Notes: generated by a model not told the origin, from the sequence alone. A stretch of DNA of 21,035 nt from Clostridium sp. SCN 57-10 (GCA_001725215.1 MEFT01000009.1:1-21035), one strand, 5' to 3'; numbered from the stretch's first letter, positions 7,950-15,623 are shown. Numbers and translations are program-made.

Positions 7950-8468
7950 ATGCGCCACCAACCGAATCGCACCATCAAGCACTGCGCATACGGGCTGACG
8001 CTGCTGATCGTGTTTTTGCTGCAGTCGTCGCGCGGTACGGCCATGACCGTTTGGGGCATGAGCCTTGACCTCATCCCGTTTTTCGTCACGGCGCTCGCAT
8101 TGTTTGAGGGGCCTTACACCGCAGGATGGTTCGGCTTTGCCGCCGGCTTTTTATCCGTCATCGCAACGCCGATGGTGGACGGACTGATGTCGCTTTTTTA
8201 CGGCGTGCTTGGCATACTGTGCGGCCTGTTTGCCGCCAATTATATGCGCCCCGTGCTGCCCGGCGCGCTGCTGCTCGGCGCGATTGTTGCCGTGCTGAAG
8301 GGTTTGCTTGGCCAGATTTTCTATTACGGGCTGGTGTACAGCTTTCCGCTGGTCAGCGGCGTGCTGCACATCTTGGGCGGCGTTGTGCTCTCTCTTGCGC
8401 CCGCCGCGCTGCTTTTTTTCTGGGTGCGCGCGCTCAACCGGCGCTTTGCCGAAAGGGAGGAGCTATGA
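7950..8468 (+). CDS. mreD: Rod shape-determining protein MreD
   Basis: A 172-residue integral membrane protein with five or six hydrophobic helices spread over its length and the MreD layout (short polar N-terminus, DLIPFFVTALALFEGPYTAG in the first third). It works with MreC and PBP2 in side-wall synthesis. The ribosome site AAAGGAG is ideal. The final codons overlap an ATG of a 48-codon ORF as ATGA. The assignment rests on hydrophobic pattern, size and position after mreC, because MreD sequences are weakly conserved. Confidence 0.88.
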   Translation: MRHQPNRTIKHCAYGLTLLIVFLLQSSRGTAMTVWGMSLDLIPFFVTALALFEGPYTAGWFGFAAGFLSVIATPMVDGLMSLFYGVLGILCGLFAANYMRPVLPGALLLGAIVAVLKGLLGQIFYYGLVYSFPLVSGVLHILGGVVLSLAPAALLFFWVRALNRRFAEREEL

Positions 8469-8611
8469 GATTTTTTAATATCCGTGCGGGCGGCGAAAAC
8501 GCCGCGCGTGCCCACCGCTCCATTTCGGCGGCTTGCGCCGCCGACCCGCTGTGGAGGCAGCGGGCGGACGATGTAGGGTTTACCCAGCTTCGTCTACCAA
8601 TCGCTTTATGA
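8465..8611 (+). CDS. Possible small ORF (48 aa) bridging mreD and PBP2; unknown function
   Basis: The ATG at 8465 follows GGGAGGAG and overlaps the mreD stop (ATGA). Its TGA at 8609-8611 overlaps the PBP2 start at 8608, again as ATGA. The 48-residue product begins MRFFNIRAGGENAARAH and is Arg/Ala-rich, with no membrane segment or motif I recognise. PBP2 itself has no Shine-Dalgarno sequence in the preceding 20 bases, so translation through this ORF would explain how PBP2 is started. The DNA also encodes three hairpins, so it may be a structured leader that is only incidentally open. The peptide need not be functional. Confidence 0.45.
   Translation: MRFFNIRAGGENAARAHRSISAACAADPLWRQRADDVGFTQLRLPIAL
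8490..8564 (+). repeat. Three consecutive hairpins between mreD and PBP2
   Basis: Hairpin 1: GCGGCG (8490-8495), loop AAAA, CGCCGC (8500-8505). Hairpin 2: CGGCGGC (8526-8532), loop TTGC, GCCGCCG (8537-8543). Hairpin 3: CCCGCTG (8545-8551), loop TGGAGG, CAGCGGG (8558-8564). All arms are perfect. The third loop displays a ribosome-site-like GGAGG, but it is too far from the PBP2 ATG to serve it directly. Confidence 0.7.
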
Positions 8612-10671
8612 AACGCAAAACTATTTTCATTCGTATTATCTCGCTGTTTGTCGTGATGCTGACCATTGGAGCCGTGCTGACGACGCGCTCTGCCTATCTG
8701 CAGCTCGTGCGCGGCAGCGAGTATCTCGCCAAGAGCGAACGCAACACGATGCGCACCTATGTGGAAAAAGCGTCGCGCGGCGAGCTGCGCGACCGCAACG
8801 GCAAGCAGCTGGTGAGCAACTCGGTCGGCTTTGAAATCGTATTCGACTATTACGGCTGGAGCAAAACCGAGCAGAACGACGTGATTTTGGCGCTTGTTAT
8901 GCTGATGCGCGCCGCGAATCTGCCGTATAACGACTCGCTGCCGCTCAGTGCCGCGCCGCCATTTTCCTTCACTTATACCGACCGCGAGTCGGGCGATGGC
9001 GCGCGGCTCTATAAATTCATCGCAAAGCAGAAAAACTGGAGCGCCGACCCCACGCCCGATGAGCTACTTGCCGCGCTATGCCAAAAATACGGTATTTCGG
9101 ACGCGCTGACGTCCGCGGATCGGCGCGCCGTGGCGGGCGTGCGCTATGAGATGGAGCGGCGCGACTTTTCGTCTTATACGCCCTATACGTTTGCCGTCGG
9201 CGTAGACATCGAAACGATTTCGTTGATTTCGGAGCGCTCGCGGCTACTGCCCGGCGTGACGGTTGAGGTCGACGACGTGCGCCGTTATGACACGGCGTAT
9301 GCCGCGCATCTCTTGGGACGCGTAGGCCTACTCGATCCGGAGGAATACGAGGTGCTGCGCGACAAGGGCTACGCGATGAACGCCGTGACGGGTAAGGACG
9401 GGCTTGAAAAGGCACTGGAGGACTATCTGCGCGGCATAGACGGCAAGCGCTCCGTCAAAAGCAACATTGACGGCGTGGTGCTTGACAGCTTTGTCTCAAC
9501 GCCGCCCCAACCGGGCAACAACTGCTTTTTAACCATCGATCTTGACCTGCAGGCGGTGGCTGAGCAGGCGCTTGCGTCGACCATCGAGAACATCCGCGCG
9601 ACCAAAAAGGAGTTGCAAGGTAAGGACGCCGAGGGCGGTGCCGTAGTTGTGCTCGACGTGAATACGGGCGAAGTGCTTGCGATGGCGAGCTATCCGACCT
9701 ATCAGCTGGCGAGCTATTCAGCCGACATCAAGAATTTGTTGATTGACGAGGGAAAGCCGCTTTACAACCGCGCGATTGCGGGCGTTTACCCCCCAGGCTC
9801 GACGTTTAAGATGGTAACGGCTATCGCGGGTCTGGAGGAGGGCGTGATTTCGCCCAAAACGCGCATTCGTGATTTGGGCAGGTATATGTACTACGCGTCG
9901 AGCAACTATACGCCTGCCTGCTGGATTTACCGCAAAAACGGCGGCACGCACGGCAACATTAACGTAAGCCAAGCGATCAAATACTCGTGCAACTACTTTT
10001 TCTTCGACGTATCGCGCCAGCTTGGCATCGAGCGGCTCAACGTATATGCCAAAGAGCTCGGTCTGGGCAGCAAGACGGGCATCGAGCTTGCGGGCGAAAA
10101 AGCGGGCAACCTTGCGGGGCCGGAGAGCCGCGCCGCCAAGGGCGGCGAGCGCTGGATGCCCGGCGAAACCATTCAGGCGGGTATCGGGCAGTCTGAGCAG
10201 CAGTTTACGCCGCTGCAGCTGTGCAGCTATGTCGCCGCGCTGGCAAACGGCGGCACGCGCTATCAGCCGCATCTGCTGCGCGAGGTCAAAAGCTATGACT
10301 ATACCGAGACCGTGAAGACGATCGAGCCGGTCGTGGCGGGTAAAATCGATATGAAGGAGACGACGCGCAAGGCCGTTTTTGAGGGTATGCTCGGCGTAAC
10401 GACCGAGGACGGCACGGCCTCATACCTCTTCCGCGATTTCCCAATCAGCGTAGCGGGTAAGACGGGTTCTGCGCAGACTGTATCGGGCAAGCGCAGCGAC
10501 CACGGCGTGTTCGTTTCGTTCGCGCCGTATGACGCGCCGGAGATCGCTGTGTGCGTCATCGGCGAATACGCCGGTTCAGGCGGTAATATGGCACCCATCG
10601 TCATCAGTATTTATAACCAGTACTTCGGCCTTACACAGCCGGAGGAGGCGCAGGAAGCATCTGCGCCATAA
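8608..10671 (+). CDS. mrdA: Penicillin-binding protein 2 (class B transpeptidase, MrdA type)
   Basis: A 687-residue class B penicillin-binding protein that cross-links peptidoglycan. It has one N-terminal membrane helix (about residues 8-27), a dimerisation domain and a C-terminal transpeptidase domain. The three active-site motifs are present: STFK with nucleophile Ser398, SCN at 460-462 and KTG at 618-620. The elongation (PBP2) role is inferred from its place after mreC and mreD. The ATG at 8608 is chosen because the family N-terminus begins there; a longer TTG start at 8533 would add unrelated residues. There is no ribosome site before it, and the start overlaps the stop of the small upstream ORF, so coupling is likely. 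Confidence 0.93.
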   Translation: MKRKTIFIRIISLFVVMLTIGAVLTTRSAYLQLVRGSEYLAKSERNTMRTYVEKASRGELRDRNGKQLVSNSVGFEIVFDYYGWSKTEQNDVILALVMLMRAANLPYNDSLPLSAAPPFSFTYTDRESGDGARLYKFIAKQKNWSADPTPDELLAALCQKYGISDALTSADRRAVAGVRYEMERRDFSSYTPYTFAVGVDIETISLISERSRLLPGVTVEVDDVRRYDTAYAAHLLGRVGLLDPEEYEVLRDKGYAMNAVTGKDGLEKALEDYLRGIDGKRSVKSNIDGVVLDSFVSTPPQPGNNCFLTIDLDLQAVAEQALASTIENIRATKKELQGKDAEGGAVVVLDVNTGEVLAMASYPTYQLASYSADIKNLLIDEGKPLYNRAIAGVYPPGSTFKMVTAIAGLEEGVISPKTRIRDLGRYMYYASSNYTPACWIYRKNGGTHGNINVSQAIKYSCNYFFFDVSRQLGIERLNVYAKELGLGSKTGIELAGEKAGNLAGPESRAAKGGERWMPGETIQAGIGQSEQQFTPLQLCSYVAALANGGTRYQPHLLREVKSYDYTETVKTIEPVVAGKIDMKETTRKAVFEGMLGVTTEDGTASYLFRDFPISVAGKTGSAQTVSGKRSDHGVFVSFAPYDAPEIAVCVIGEYAGSGGNMAPIVISIYNQYFGLTQPEEAQEASAP

Positions 10672-10692
10672 TCGAAAAATTCGCTTCGGCTC

Positions 10693-10721
10693 TTGTGCGA
10701 TGGCGTAAAATGGCTTATAAT
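10693..10721 (+). promoter_or_regulatory. Sigma-A promoter for minD-mgsA-aspS
   Basis: TTGTGC (10693-10698), 17-base spacer, perfect TATAAT (10716-10721), in the 94-base gap after PBP2. It suggests that minD and the following genes are transcribed separately from the mre group, perhaps in addition to readthrough. Confidence 0.75.
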
Positions 10722-10765
10722 AAGTAAAATATACCGTATCATACATGGGAAGGGGGAGGTGTGCC

Positions 10766-11539
10766 TTGGGGCACGTCATTGCTGTTGTTTCCGGCAAAGG
10801 CGGAACGGGGAAAACCTCCTTTGCCGTTAATGTCGCGGTATCCCTTTGCGCGCTCGGCGAGCGTGTACTGCTCATTGACGCCGATGCGGGCTTGCGCTCG
10901 CTTGACATTCCGCTCGGCATGACGGACAGCCTGCTGTTCACCTATGCCGACGTAATCGCCGGCAGCGTTTCGCTTAAAGAGGCGTCGGTCGTGCATCCCA
11001 TCGTGCGCAACCTGCGTGTGCTCACCGCGCCCGCGACCGAGGCGATGTGCGCCACGCTGACGCGGGCCGGCATTGAAAGCCTGGTGCGCCGTGCACGCGA
11101 CCACTTTGCCTATACCATCATCGATTGCTCGGCCGGTCTGCGCGAGGACATTTTGTGCTTTGCCGCCGCGGCTGGGCACGCCGTCATTGTTTCAACAGGG
11201 GACCAGACGGCGCTGCGCGCGGCGCAAAAAACATCTGCCCTGCTGCGCGAGCTGGGGGTTTCCGACCAGCGGCTCGTCGTCAACCGCGTGCGCGAGCGCC
11301 TGATTGACGAGGGTGCTTCGGCCACGATCGACGGCGCGATGGACCTAACGGGGCTGCCTCTGCTCGGCGTCGTGCCCGAGGACAGAGACGTCATCGTGTG
11401 CGCCAACCGGGGAAAGCTTTTGCTGCTTGAATCGCGTGGACACGCGCGGCGCGCCTTCCTCAACATCGCGCACCGCCTGCGAGGCGAGCGTGTGCGCCTG
11501 CTTTACGGCATCCGCGGAAAACTGAAGGGTACTTACTAA
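10766..11539 (+). CDS. minD: MinD-like septum-site ATPase
   Basis: A 257-residue ParA/MinD ATPase. The deviant Walker A motif SGKGGTGKT is near the N-terminus. DADAGLRSLD, close to the MinD hallmark DADIGLRNLD, follows, then IIDCSAG as Walker B. The C-terminus (LLYGIRGKLKG) could form a short basic amphipathic helix like the membrane-targeting tail of MinD. The start is taken as TTG at 10766: GGGGGAGG lies 6 bases before it, whereas the ATG at 10745 has no ribosome site and is only about 24 bases from the -10 box. minC and minE are not adjacent, so its partners are unknown. MinD is the best family call; a divergent role is possible. Confidence 0.85.
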   Translation: MGHVIAVVSGKGGTGKTSFAVNVAVSLCALGERVLLIDADAGLRSLDIPLGMTDSLLFTYADVIAGSVSLKEASVVHPIVRNLRVLTAPATEAMCATLTRAGIESLVRRARDHFAYTIIDCSAGLREDILCFAAAAGHAVIVSTGDQTALRAAQKTSALLRELGVSDQRLVVNRVRERLIDEGASATIDGAMDLTGLPLLGVVPEDRDVIVCANRGKLLLLESRGHARRAFLNIAHRLRGERVRLLYGIRGKLKGTY

Positions 11540-11577
11540 GACGAAATCGGCCGATCATAAAACTGAAGGAGGCTGCC

Positions 11578-11985
11578 ATGAATATTGCAATTATTGCGCA
11601 AAACCGCAAAAAAGAACTGATGGTGCAGTTTTGCATCGCTTATTGCGGTGTGCTTGCCAAGCATTCACTCTGTGCCACGGGAACGACCGGCAAGGTGATT
11701 ATGGATGCGACCGGTCTGCACATTGATCGCCTCCTGCCGGGTTCGACAGGCGGCGAGCAGCAGATTGCTGCGCGCGTTGCCTACAACGAGATTGACCTTG
11801 TGCTCATGTTCCGCGATCCCATGGAAAAATACGAGCACGAGACGGAGATCAATGACCTGCTGCGCAACTGCGACCTGAACAGCATTCCCGTCGCCACCAA
11901 CGTTGCGACGGCGGAGGTGCTTATTCAGGGTCTGGCGCGCGGCGACCTCGCATGGCGCGAAATCGTGAACCCCACGCGCAAATAA
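11578..11985 (+). CDS. mgsA: Methylglyoxal synthase homologue with altered active-site residues
   Basis: A 135-residue MGS-like domain protein, of the length and fold of enzymes that turn dihydroxyacetone phosphate into methylglyoxal. The phosphate-binding ATGTTG loop (33-38), the FRDP segment and IPVATNVATAE are conserved. Several key positions differ from E. coli and Bacillus enzymes: the usual HD after the first strand is Gln8-Asn9, the SGPxGGDQQ loop reads PGSTGGEQQ (54-62, catalytic Asp replaced by Glu60), and PHxPD reads EHETE. His and the DP aspartate remain. The reading frame is intact with a good GGAGG site 38 bp after minD. It may be a weak enzyme, or a regulator that uses the MGS fold. 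The symbol reflects homology only. Confidence 0.85.
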   Translation: MNIAIIAQNRKKELMVQFCIAYCGVLAKHSLCATGTTGKVIMDATGLHIDRLLPGSTGGEQQIAARVAYNEIDLVLMFRDPMEKYEHETEINDLLRNCDLNSIPVATNVATAEVLIQGLARGDLAWREIVNPTRK

Positions 11986-11995
11986 CCTGTTTGCA

Positions 11996-12040
11996 CGGGA
12001 TAGATCCCGCAAAATAAACATGCGGCGCGCGTTGCGCCGC
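11996..12040 (+). other. Two small hairpins in the mgsA-aspS gap
   Basis: CGGGAT (11996-12001) with ATCCCG (12004-12009), and GCGGCGC (12022-12028) with GCGCCGC (12034-12040). Neither is followed by a T-run, so aspS probably remains in the same transcript. A processing or attenuation role is only a guess. I see no T-box specifier features before aspS. Confidence 0.4.
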
Positions 12041-12062
12041 CAAGAAGAAAGGGACGTCTACT

Positions 12063-13844
12063 ATGAATCCACTGAAGCATGGCAGGGTTTACTGCGGTAC
12101 TCTGCGCGATGAGCACATCGGGCAAAGCGTTACGGTCTGCGGCTGGGTTGCGCGCGCGCGCGATCTGGGCGGGCTGATTTTTGTCGATTTGCGAGACCGC
12201 GAGGGTGTTGTTCAGTGCGTATTCGACCAGACGGTCAACGCCCCGCTGTTTGACAAAGCCGCACAGCTGCGTGCCGAGTATACGGTTCGCGTGCGCGGCA
12301 CGGTGCGCCTGCGCTCTTCGATCAACGACAAAATCCCCACGGGACGCGTCGAGATTGTAGCCGACGAGCTGGAGCTTTTCAGCGCCGCCGAGACGCCGCC
12401 GTTTGAAATCAACTCCACGTCGGTCAACGAGGCGCTGCGCCTGAAATACCGTTATCTTGACCTGCGCCGTGAGCAGCTGCAAAAAACCATTGCGCTGCGC
12501 CACCGCATCGCGCAGATTACGCGCAGCTATTTTGACGGCGAGGGTTTTTTGGAGATTGAAACCCCCATTCTGACCAAGAGCACGCCGGAGGGGGCGCGCG
12601 ATTATCTTGTGCCGTCGCGCGTGCATCCCGGCGAGTTTTACGCGCTGCCGCAGTCGCCGCAGCAGTATAAGCAGATGCTTATGCTCTCCGGCTTTGACCG
12701 TTACATGCAGATTGCGCGCTGCTTCCGCGACGAGGACTTGCGCTTTGACCGCCAGCCGGAATTCACGCAGATCGACCTTGAAATGTCGTTTGTCGACCTT
12801 GACGACGTGCTCGAAATTCAGGAGGGCTTCTTAAAGCGCCTGATGCGCGAGCTGAAAGGCGTTGAAATCGAGACGCCGATCATGCGTATGAGCTATCAGG
12901 AGGCGATGTCGCGCTATGGTTCCGACAAGCCCGACCTGCGCTTCGGCTATGAGCTGCACATGCTGAATGAGCTGGTGCAAAACAGCGGCTTTGCCGTGTT
13001 TGACGGTGCGCTGGCAAGCGGCGGCCTTGTGGCCGGCATCTCCATAGAGGGCGGCGCTCGCATGAGCCGCAAAGAGATCGATTCGCTGGGCGAATACGTC
13101 AAAACCTACCGCGCCAAGGGCCTTGCATGGCTGAAGATCAGCGAAGCGGGCGAGCAGAGCTCGAGCTTTGCCAAATTTGTGTCGCCCGAAACGCTGGCCG
13201 CGCTTTGCGAGGCGTGCGGAACCAAGGCGGGCGACTTGCTGCTTATCGTTGCTGATGCCGACGTCGAGCTTGCGCAAAATGCCCTCGGCCAACTGCGCTG
13301 CGAGGTGGCGCGCAGAATGAACGCCATTCCCGAAAACGTATGGAAGTTTCTCTGGGTTGTCGACTTCCCGCTGTTTGAGTACGGCGAGGACGACGACGGC
13401 AACACCCGCCTTTACGCCAAGCACCATCCGTTCACCGCGCCGCGTGATGAGGATCTGCCGCTCTTTGAGACAAATCCCATCGCCATGCGTGCCAAGGCGT
13501 ATGATATTGTACTCAACGGCACCGAGCTGGGCGGCGGCTCGATTCGTATCCATCGCAGCGACGTGCAGGACCGTATGTTCCGCGCGCTCGGCTTCAGCGA
13601 GGAAGAGATCATGGCGCGCTTCGGCCACATGATTAACGCGTTCCGCTACGGTGCGCCGCCGCACGGCGGCATCGCCTATGGGCTTGACCGCATCGTGATG
13701 CACATGGCGAACACCGAGAGCATTCGCGACGTCATCGCCTTCCCCAAGGTGCAGAACGCGAGTGAGCTTTTGTTTGCCTCGCCCTCCCCGGTGGAGGAAA
13801 GCCAGCTTCGTATCCTCGGCATCGAGCTGAGCAAAAAATCGTAA
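12063..13844 (+). CDS. aspS: Aspartyl-tRNA synthetase
   Basis: Class II aminoacyl-tRNA synthetase charging tRNA-Asp, 593 residues, the usual size of the bacterial type with a GAD insertion domain. The N-terminal anticodon-binding OB domain begins CGWVARARDLGGLIFVDLRD. Motif 1 surrounds FLEIETPILTKSTPEGARDY, motif 2 contains FRDEDLRFDRQPEFTQIDLE, and motif 3 is GIAYGLDRIVM near the C-terminus. The ribosome site is AAAGGGA. It is the last gene of the plus-strand run and ends just before a strong terminator. Whether it also charges tRNA-Asn cannot be decided here. Confidence 0.97.
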   Translation: MNPLKHGRVYCGTLRDEHIGQSVTVCGWVARARDLGGLIFVDLRDREGVVQCVFDQTVNAPLFDKAAQLRAEYTVRVRGTVRLRSSINDKIPTGRVEIVADELELFSAAETPPFEINSTSVNEALRLKYRYLDLRREQLQKTIALRHRIAQITRSYFDGEGFLEIETPILTKSTPEGARDYLVPSRVHPGEFYALPQSPQQYKQMLMLSGFDRYMQIARCFRDEDLRFDRQPEFTQIDLEMSFVDLDDVLEIQEGFLKRLMRELKGVEIETPIMRMSYQEAMSRYGSDKPDLRFGYELHMLNELVQNSGFAVFDGALASGGLVAGISIEGGARMSRKEIDSLGEYVKTYRAKGLAWLKISEAGEQSSSFAKFVSPETLAALCEACGTKAGDLLLIVADADVELAQNALGQLRCEVARRMNAIPENVWKFLWVVDFPLFEYGEDDDGNTRLYAKHHPFTAPRDEDLPLFETNPIAMRAKAYDIVLNGTELGGGSIRIHRSDVQDRMFRALGFSEEEIMARFGHMINAFRYGAPPHGGIAYGLDRIVMHMANTESIRDVIAFPKVQNASELLFASPSPVEESQLRILGIELSKKS

Positions 13845-13857
13845 CACATAACTATAA

Positions 13858-13892
13858 AAGAAGGGGCGCTGCATTTTGCAGCGCCCCTTCTT
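13858..13892. terminator. Bidirectional rho-independent terminator (aspS / EamA gene)
   Basis: Perfect 15-bp arms AAGAAGGGGCGCTGC (13858-13872) and their complement (13878-13892) around a 5-base loop, with A/T-rich flanks on both sides. It lies between the convergent ends of aspS and the EamA transporter gene. Confidence 0.9.
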
Positions 13893-13894
13893 AT

Positions 13895-14740
13895 TTAAAT
13901 TTGATTGACTGCGGCTGCGCGTTTGCGCTCGTACAGCGTATTGGCGAGCACCGCGGCAATAATAAGTACGCTGCCCAGTATGGCGGTAAGAGAAGGTGCT
14001 TCGCCAAACACAAGGAAGACCCAGAGGGGGACGAGCACCGTTTCAAGCATACCGATAAGTGATGAGTTAAAGCTGGGGCATATTTGTATGCCGATGCTGA
14101 AAAACACATAGGCAAGTCCGTGCTGTACGACGCCCAGGAGGAGCACAACGCCCCATTCGAGTGTCGACATGCCGGGCAGCTCGCCGAGGTAAAATACGCC
14201 GGTCAGCGCACACAGCATGAAGCCTAGGATGAGTGAATCAGCCGGCGCCGCACCGGGCAGCCGGTTGACGAAAAACATACCGGCAAACGAGATGCCCGAC
14301 GCAAGTGCGGCGAGGTTGCCGATCAGACTGCCGCCGCCTAGCCCTTCTGAAAAGACGATGGCAACACCCGCAAAGGCGGCAGCGACGACGGCAAGGTGCA
14401 TTTTCGTAGGTGCGCGGCGTTCGCGAACACAGGTAAAGATCAAAACAAAAATCGGAGCGGTGTATTGGATGACGACCGCATTTGCCGGAGTCGTCAGGCT
14501 GAGCGCGATGAAATACAGCGTCGTGGTAAAAAGGCCGCAGAAGGCGCCGAGCCAAATGATTTTAGAAAAACGCAGCCGCCAACGGTTATAGGCAAGCAAA
14601 ATAAAAACGGCAATCAGGCTGCGCAGCGCGTTGCTCAGAATCGGGCTGATGGAAAGTGATTTTGTTAAAAAGCCGCTCATGCTCCAACATAGCGTCGCAA
14701 GCAGCACAAACAGCTCGCCGCCTAAAGCCCGTTTTTTCAT
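13895..14740 (-). CDS. EamA family (DMT superfamily) transporter
   Basis: A 281-residue protein with about ten hydrophobic helices in two homologous EamA halves, typical of drug/metabolite exporters of the inner membrane. The N-terminus has ELFVLLATLCWSMSGFLTKS, the pattern of the first EamA repeat; the second repeat starts around residue 150. The start ATG at 14740 has GGGGAG upstream and a promoter further back. The frame stays open much further upstream but that part runs antisense through the lipoprotein gene and is not coding. The C-terminus is basic (YERKRAAA). The substrate is unknown. Confidence 0.9.
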   Translation of the reverse strand: MKKRALGGELFVLLATLCWSMSGFLTKSLSISPILSNALRSLIAVFILLAYNRWRLRFSKIIWLGAFCGLFTTTLYFIALSLTTPANAVVIQYTAPIFVLIFTCVRERRAPTKMHLAVVAAAFAGVAIVFSEGLGGGSLIGNLAALASGISFAGMFFVNRLPGAAPADSLILGFMLCALTGVFYLGELPGMSTLEWGVVLLLGVVQHGLAYVFFSIGIQICPSFNSSLIGMLETVLVPLWVFLVFGEAPSLTAILGSVLIIAAVLANTLYERKRAAAVNQI

Positions 14741-14783
14741 ATTAATTCTCCCCGCGCGTATTTGATCAAAAACAAACGCAATC

Positions 14784-14812
14784 ATCATATCACATCCCGC
14801 ATATTGGCGCAA
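14784..14812 (-). promoter_or_regulatory. Promoter of the EamA transporter gene
   Basis: Minus strand TTGCGC (14812-14807), 17-base spacer and TATGAT (14789-14784) with TGA directly before it (extended -10), about 43 bases upstream of the start codon. Confidence 0.65.
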
Positions 14813-14872
14813 GCACCGCATGAATTCCAAAAAGGCGGAAATACTATCGCCATGCACGGCACGCGGCGTGTA

Positions 14873-14900
14873 TTCACCGCGCCGCCATTTCCAATATATA
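14873..14900 (+). promoter_or_regulatory. Weak candidate promoter of the lipoprotein gene
   Basis: TTCACC (14873-14878), 16-base spacer, TATATA (14895-14900), 26 bases before the start at 14927. The -35 match is poor. Confidence 0.4.
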
Positions 14901-14926
14901 ACATGATAAAAGAAAGGCAGAATGCT

Positions 14927-15514
14927 ATGAAAAAAGCTCTTGCAATGACCATGTGCGCACTCTGCATGGTCGCCATCTTCGCAGGCTGCACCAACAAAGG
15001 CGTTACCGGCACGACGACGGTGCTTACCTCTGGAACCTCCGGCATATCCGGCACTTCGACGACACCCGGCAGTATGACGACCGCGCCGGGCGGCTTGATC
15101 TCCACTCCGGGCATGTCCTCGACCACGGGAACGGGAACCACCAAGCTGAAGGGCGTGTTCGGTGATGTGTACGGCATGATTGGCCGTGCCGACGAAGCCG
15201 TGCGTGACCTGCTGGGCGGCGGAAAAGCAACGCCGGCGACCGGCGAGGCGCAGGGCCGCATTTACACGGCTGACCTGTTCGGCGACCGCGCGGAGATTCA
15301 GACCAAATACGGCACCGATAAAAATGTGTCTTCCGTCGAGTTCCGCTTTACCAAGGCGGACGTGGCGAGCGTGAAAACCCAGCTGACCGACTCGATCGGC
15401 TCTGAGCCGACCGAAAAGGATATTTCGGGCGGCAAGCAGTATACCTGGACGGTCGAGGGTCGTCAGGTTGTGCTGACCGAAAAGAATAAACTGGCATACG
15501 TTACCATTCAATAG
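14927..15514 (+). CDS. Lipoprotein of unknown function
   Basis: A 195-residue secreted lipoprotein. The signal peptide (MKKALAMTMCALCMVAIF) ends in the lipobox FAGC, with the lipidated cysteine near residue 22. A Thr/Ser/Gly/Pro-rich spacer of about 50 residues follows, then a C-terminal domain of about 130 residues beginning near TKLKGVFGDVYGMIGRADEA. That domain includes a strand-rich stretch (SSVEFRFTKADVASVKTQL) and ends YTWTVEGRQVVLTEKNKLAY. I do not recognise the domain. The start at 14927 is supported by AAAGG and the signal peptide; an in-frame extension to 14762 lacks both. It stands alone, divergent from the EamA gene. Confidence 0.85.
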   Translation: MKKALAMTMCALCMVAIFAGCTNKGVTGTTTVLTSGTSGISGTSTTPGSMTTAPGGLISTPGMSSTTGTGTTKLKGVFGDVYGMIGRADEAVRDLLGGGKATPATGEAQGRIYTADLFGDRAEIQTKYGTDKNVSSVEFRFTKADVASVKTQLTDSIGSEPTEKDISGGKQYTWTVEGRQVVLTEKNKLAYVTIQ

Positions 15515-15550
15515 GCCGTGTTCTGATTGAGCTGCGGCAAAAAGGCGGAA

Positions 15551-15590
15551 AAGGGCGGGGGCACAGGTCCTCGCCTTTCGCTTCTTCAGA
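15551..15590 (+). terminator. Probable terminator of the lipoprotein gene
   Basis: AAGGGCGGGG (15551-15560) pairs with CCTCGCCTTT (15569-15578) through ten pairs including two G-U, loop of 8 bases. Only a broken T-tract (CGCTTCTTC) follows. Confidence 0.5.
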
Positions 15591-15623
15591 GGGAATACCA
15601 CCATGAGTTTTTCAAAAAACAAT

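Noticed and set aside
8533..8607. Longer PBP2 starting at TTG 8533
   Set aside because: The added residues are encoded by the hairpin region, no ribosome site is suitably placed, and the membrane helix begins just after the ATG at 8608.
11986..12062. T-box leader before aspS
   Set aside because: The gap is only 77 bases, has no T-box consensus and no antiterminator/terminator pair with a T-run.
12831..13874. 347-codon open frame on the minus strand opposite aspS
   Set aside because: A shadow of a GC-rich gene; aspS fills the plus strand with all synthetase motifs and the antisense product resembles no family.
14741..15622. Upstream extension of the EamA reading frame on the minus strand to a 575-residue protein
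   Set aside because: The extension is antisense to the lipoprotein gene, is compositionally unlike a protein and is cut off by a ribosome site, promoter and typical EamA N-terminus at 14740.
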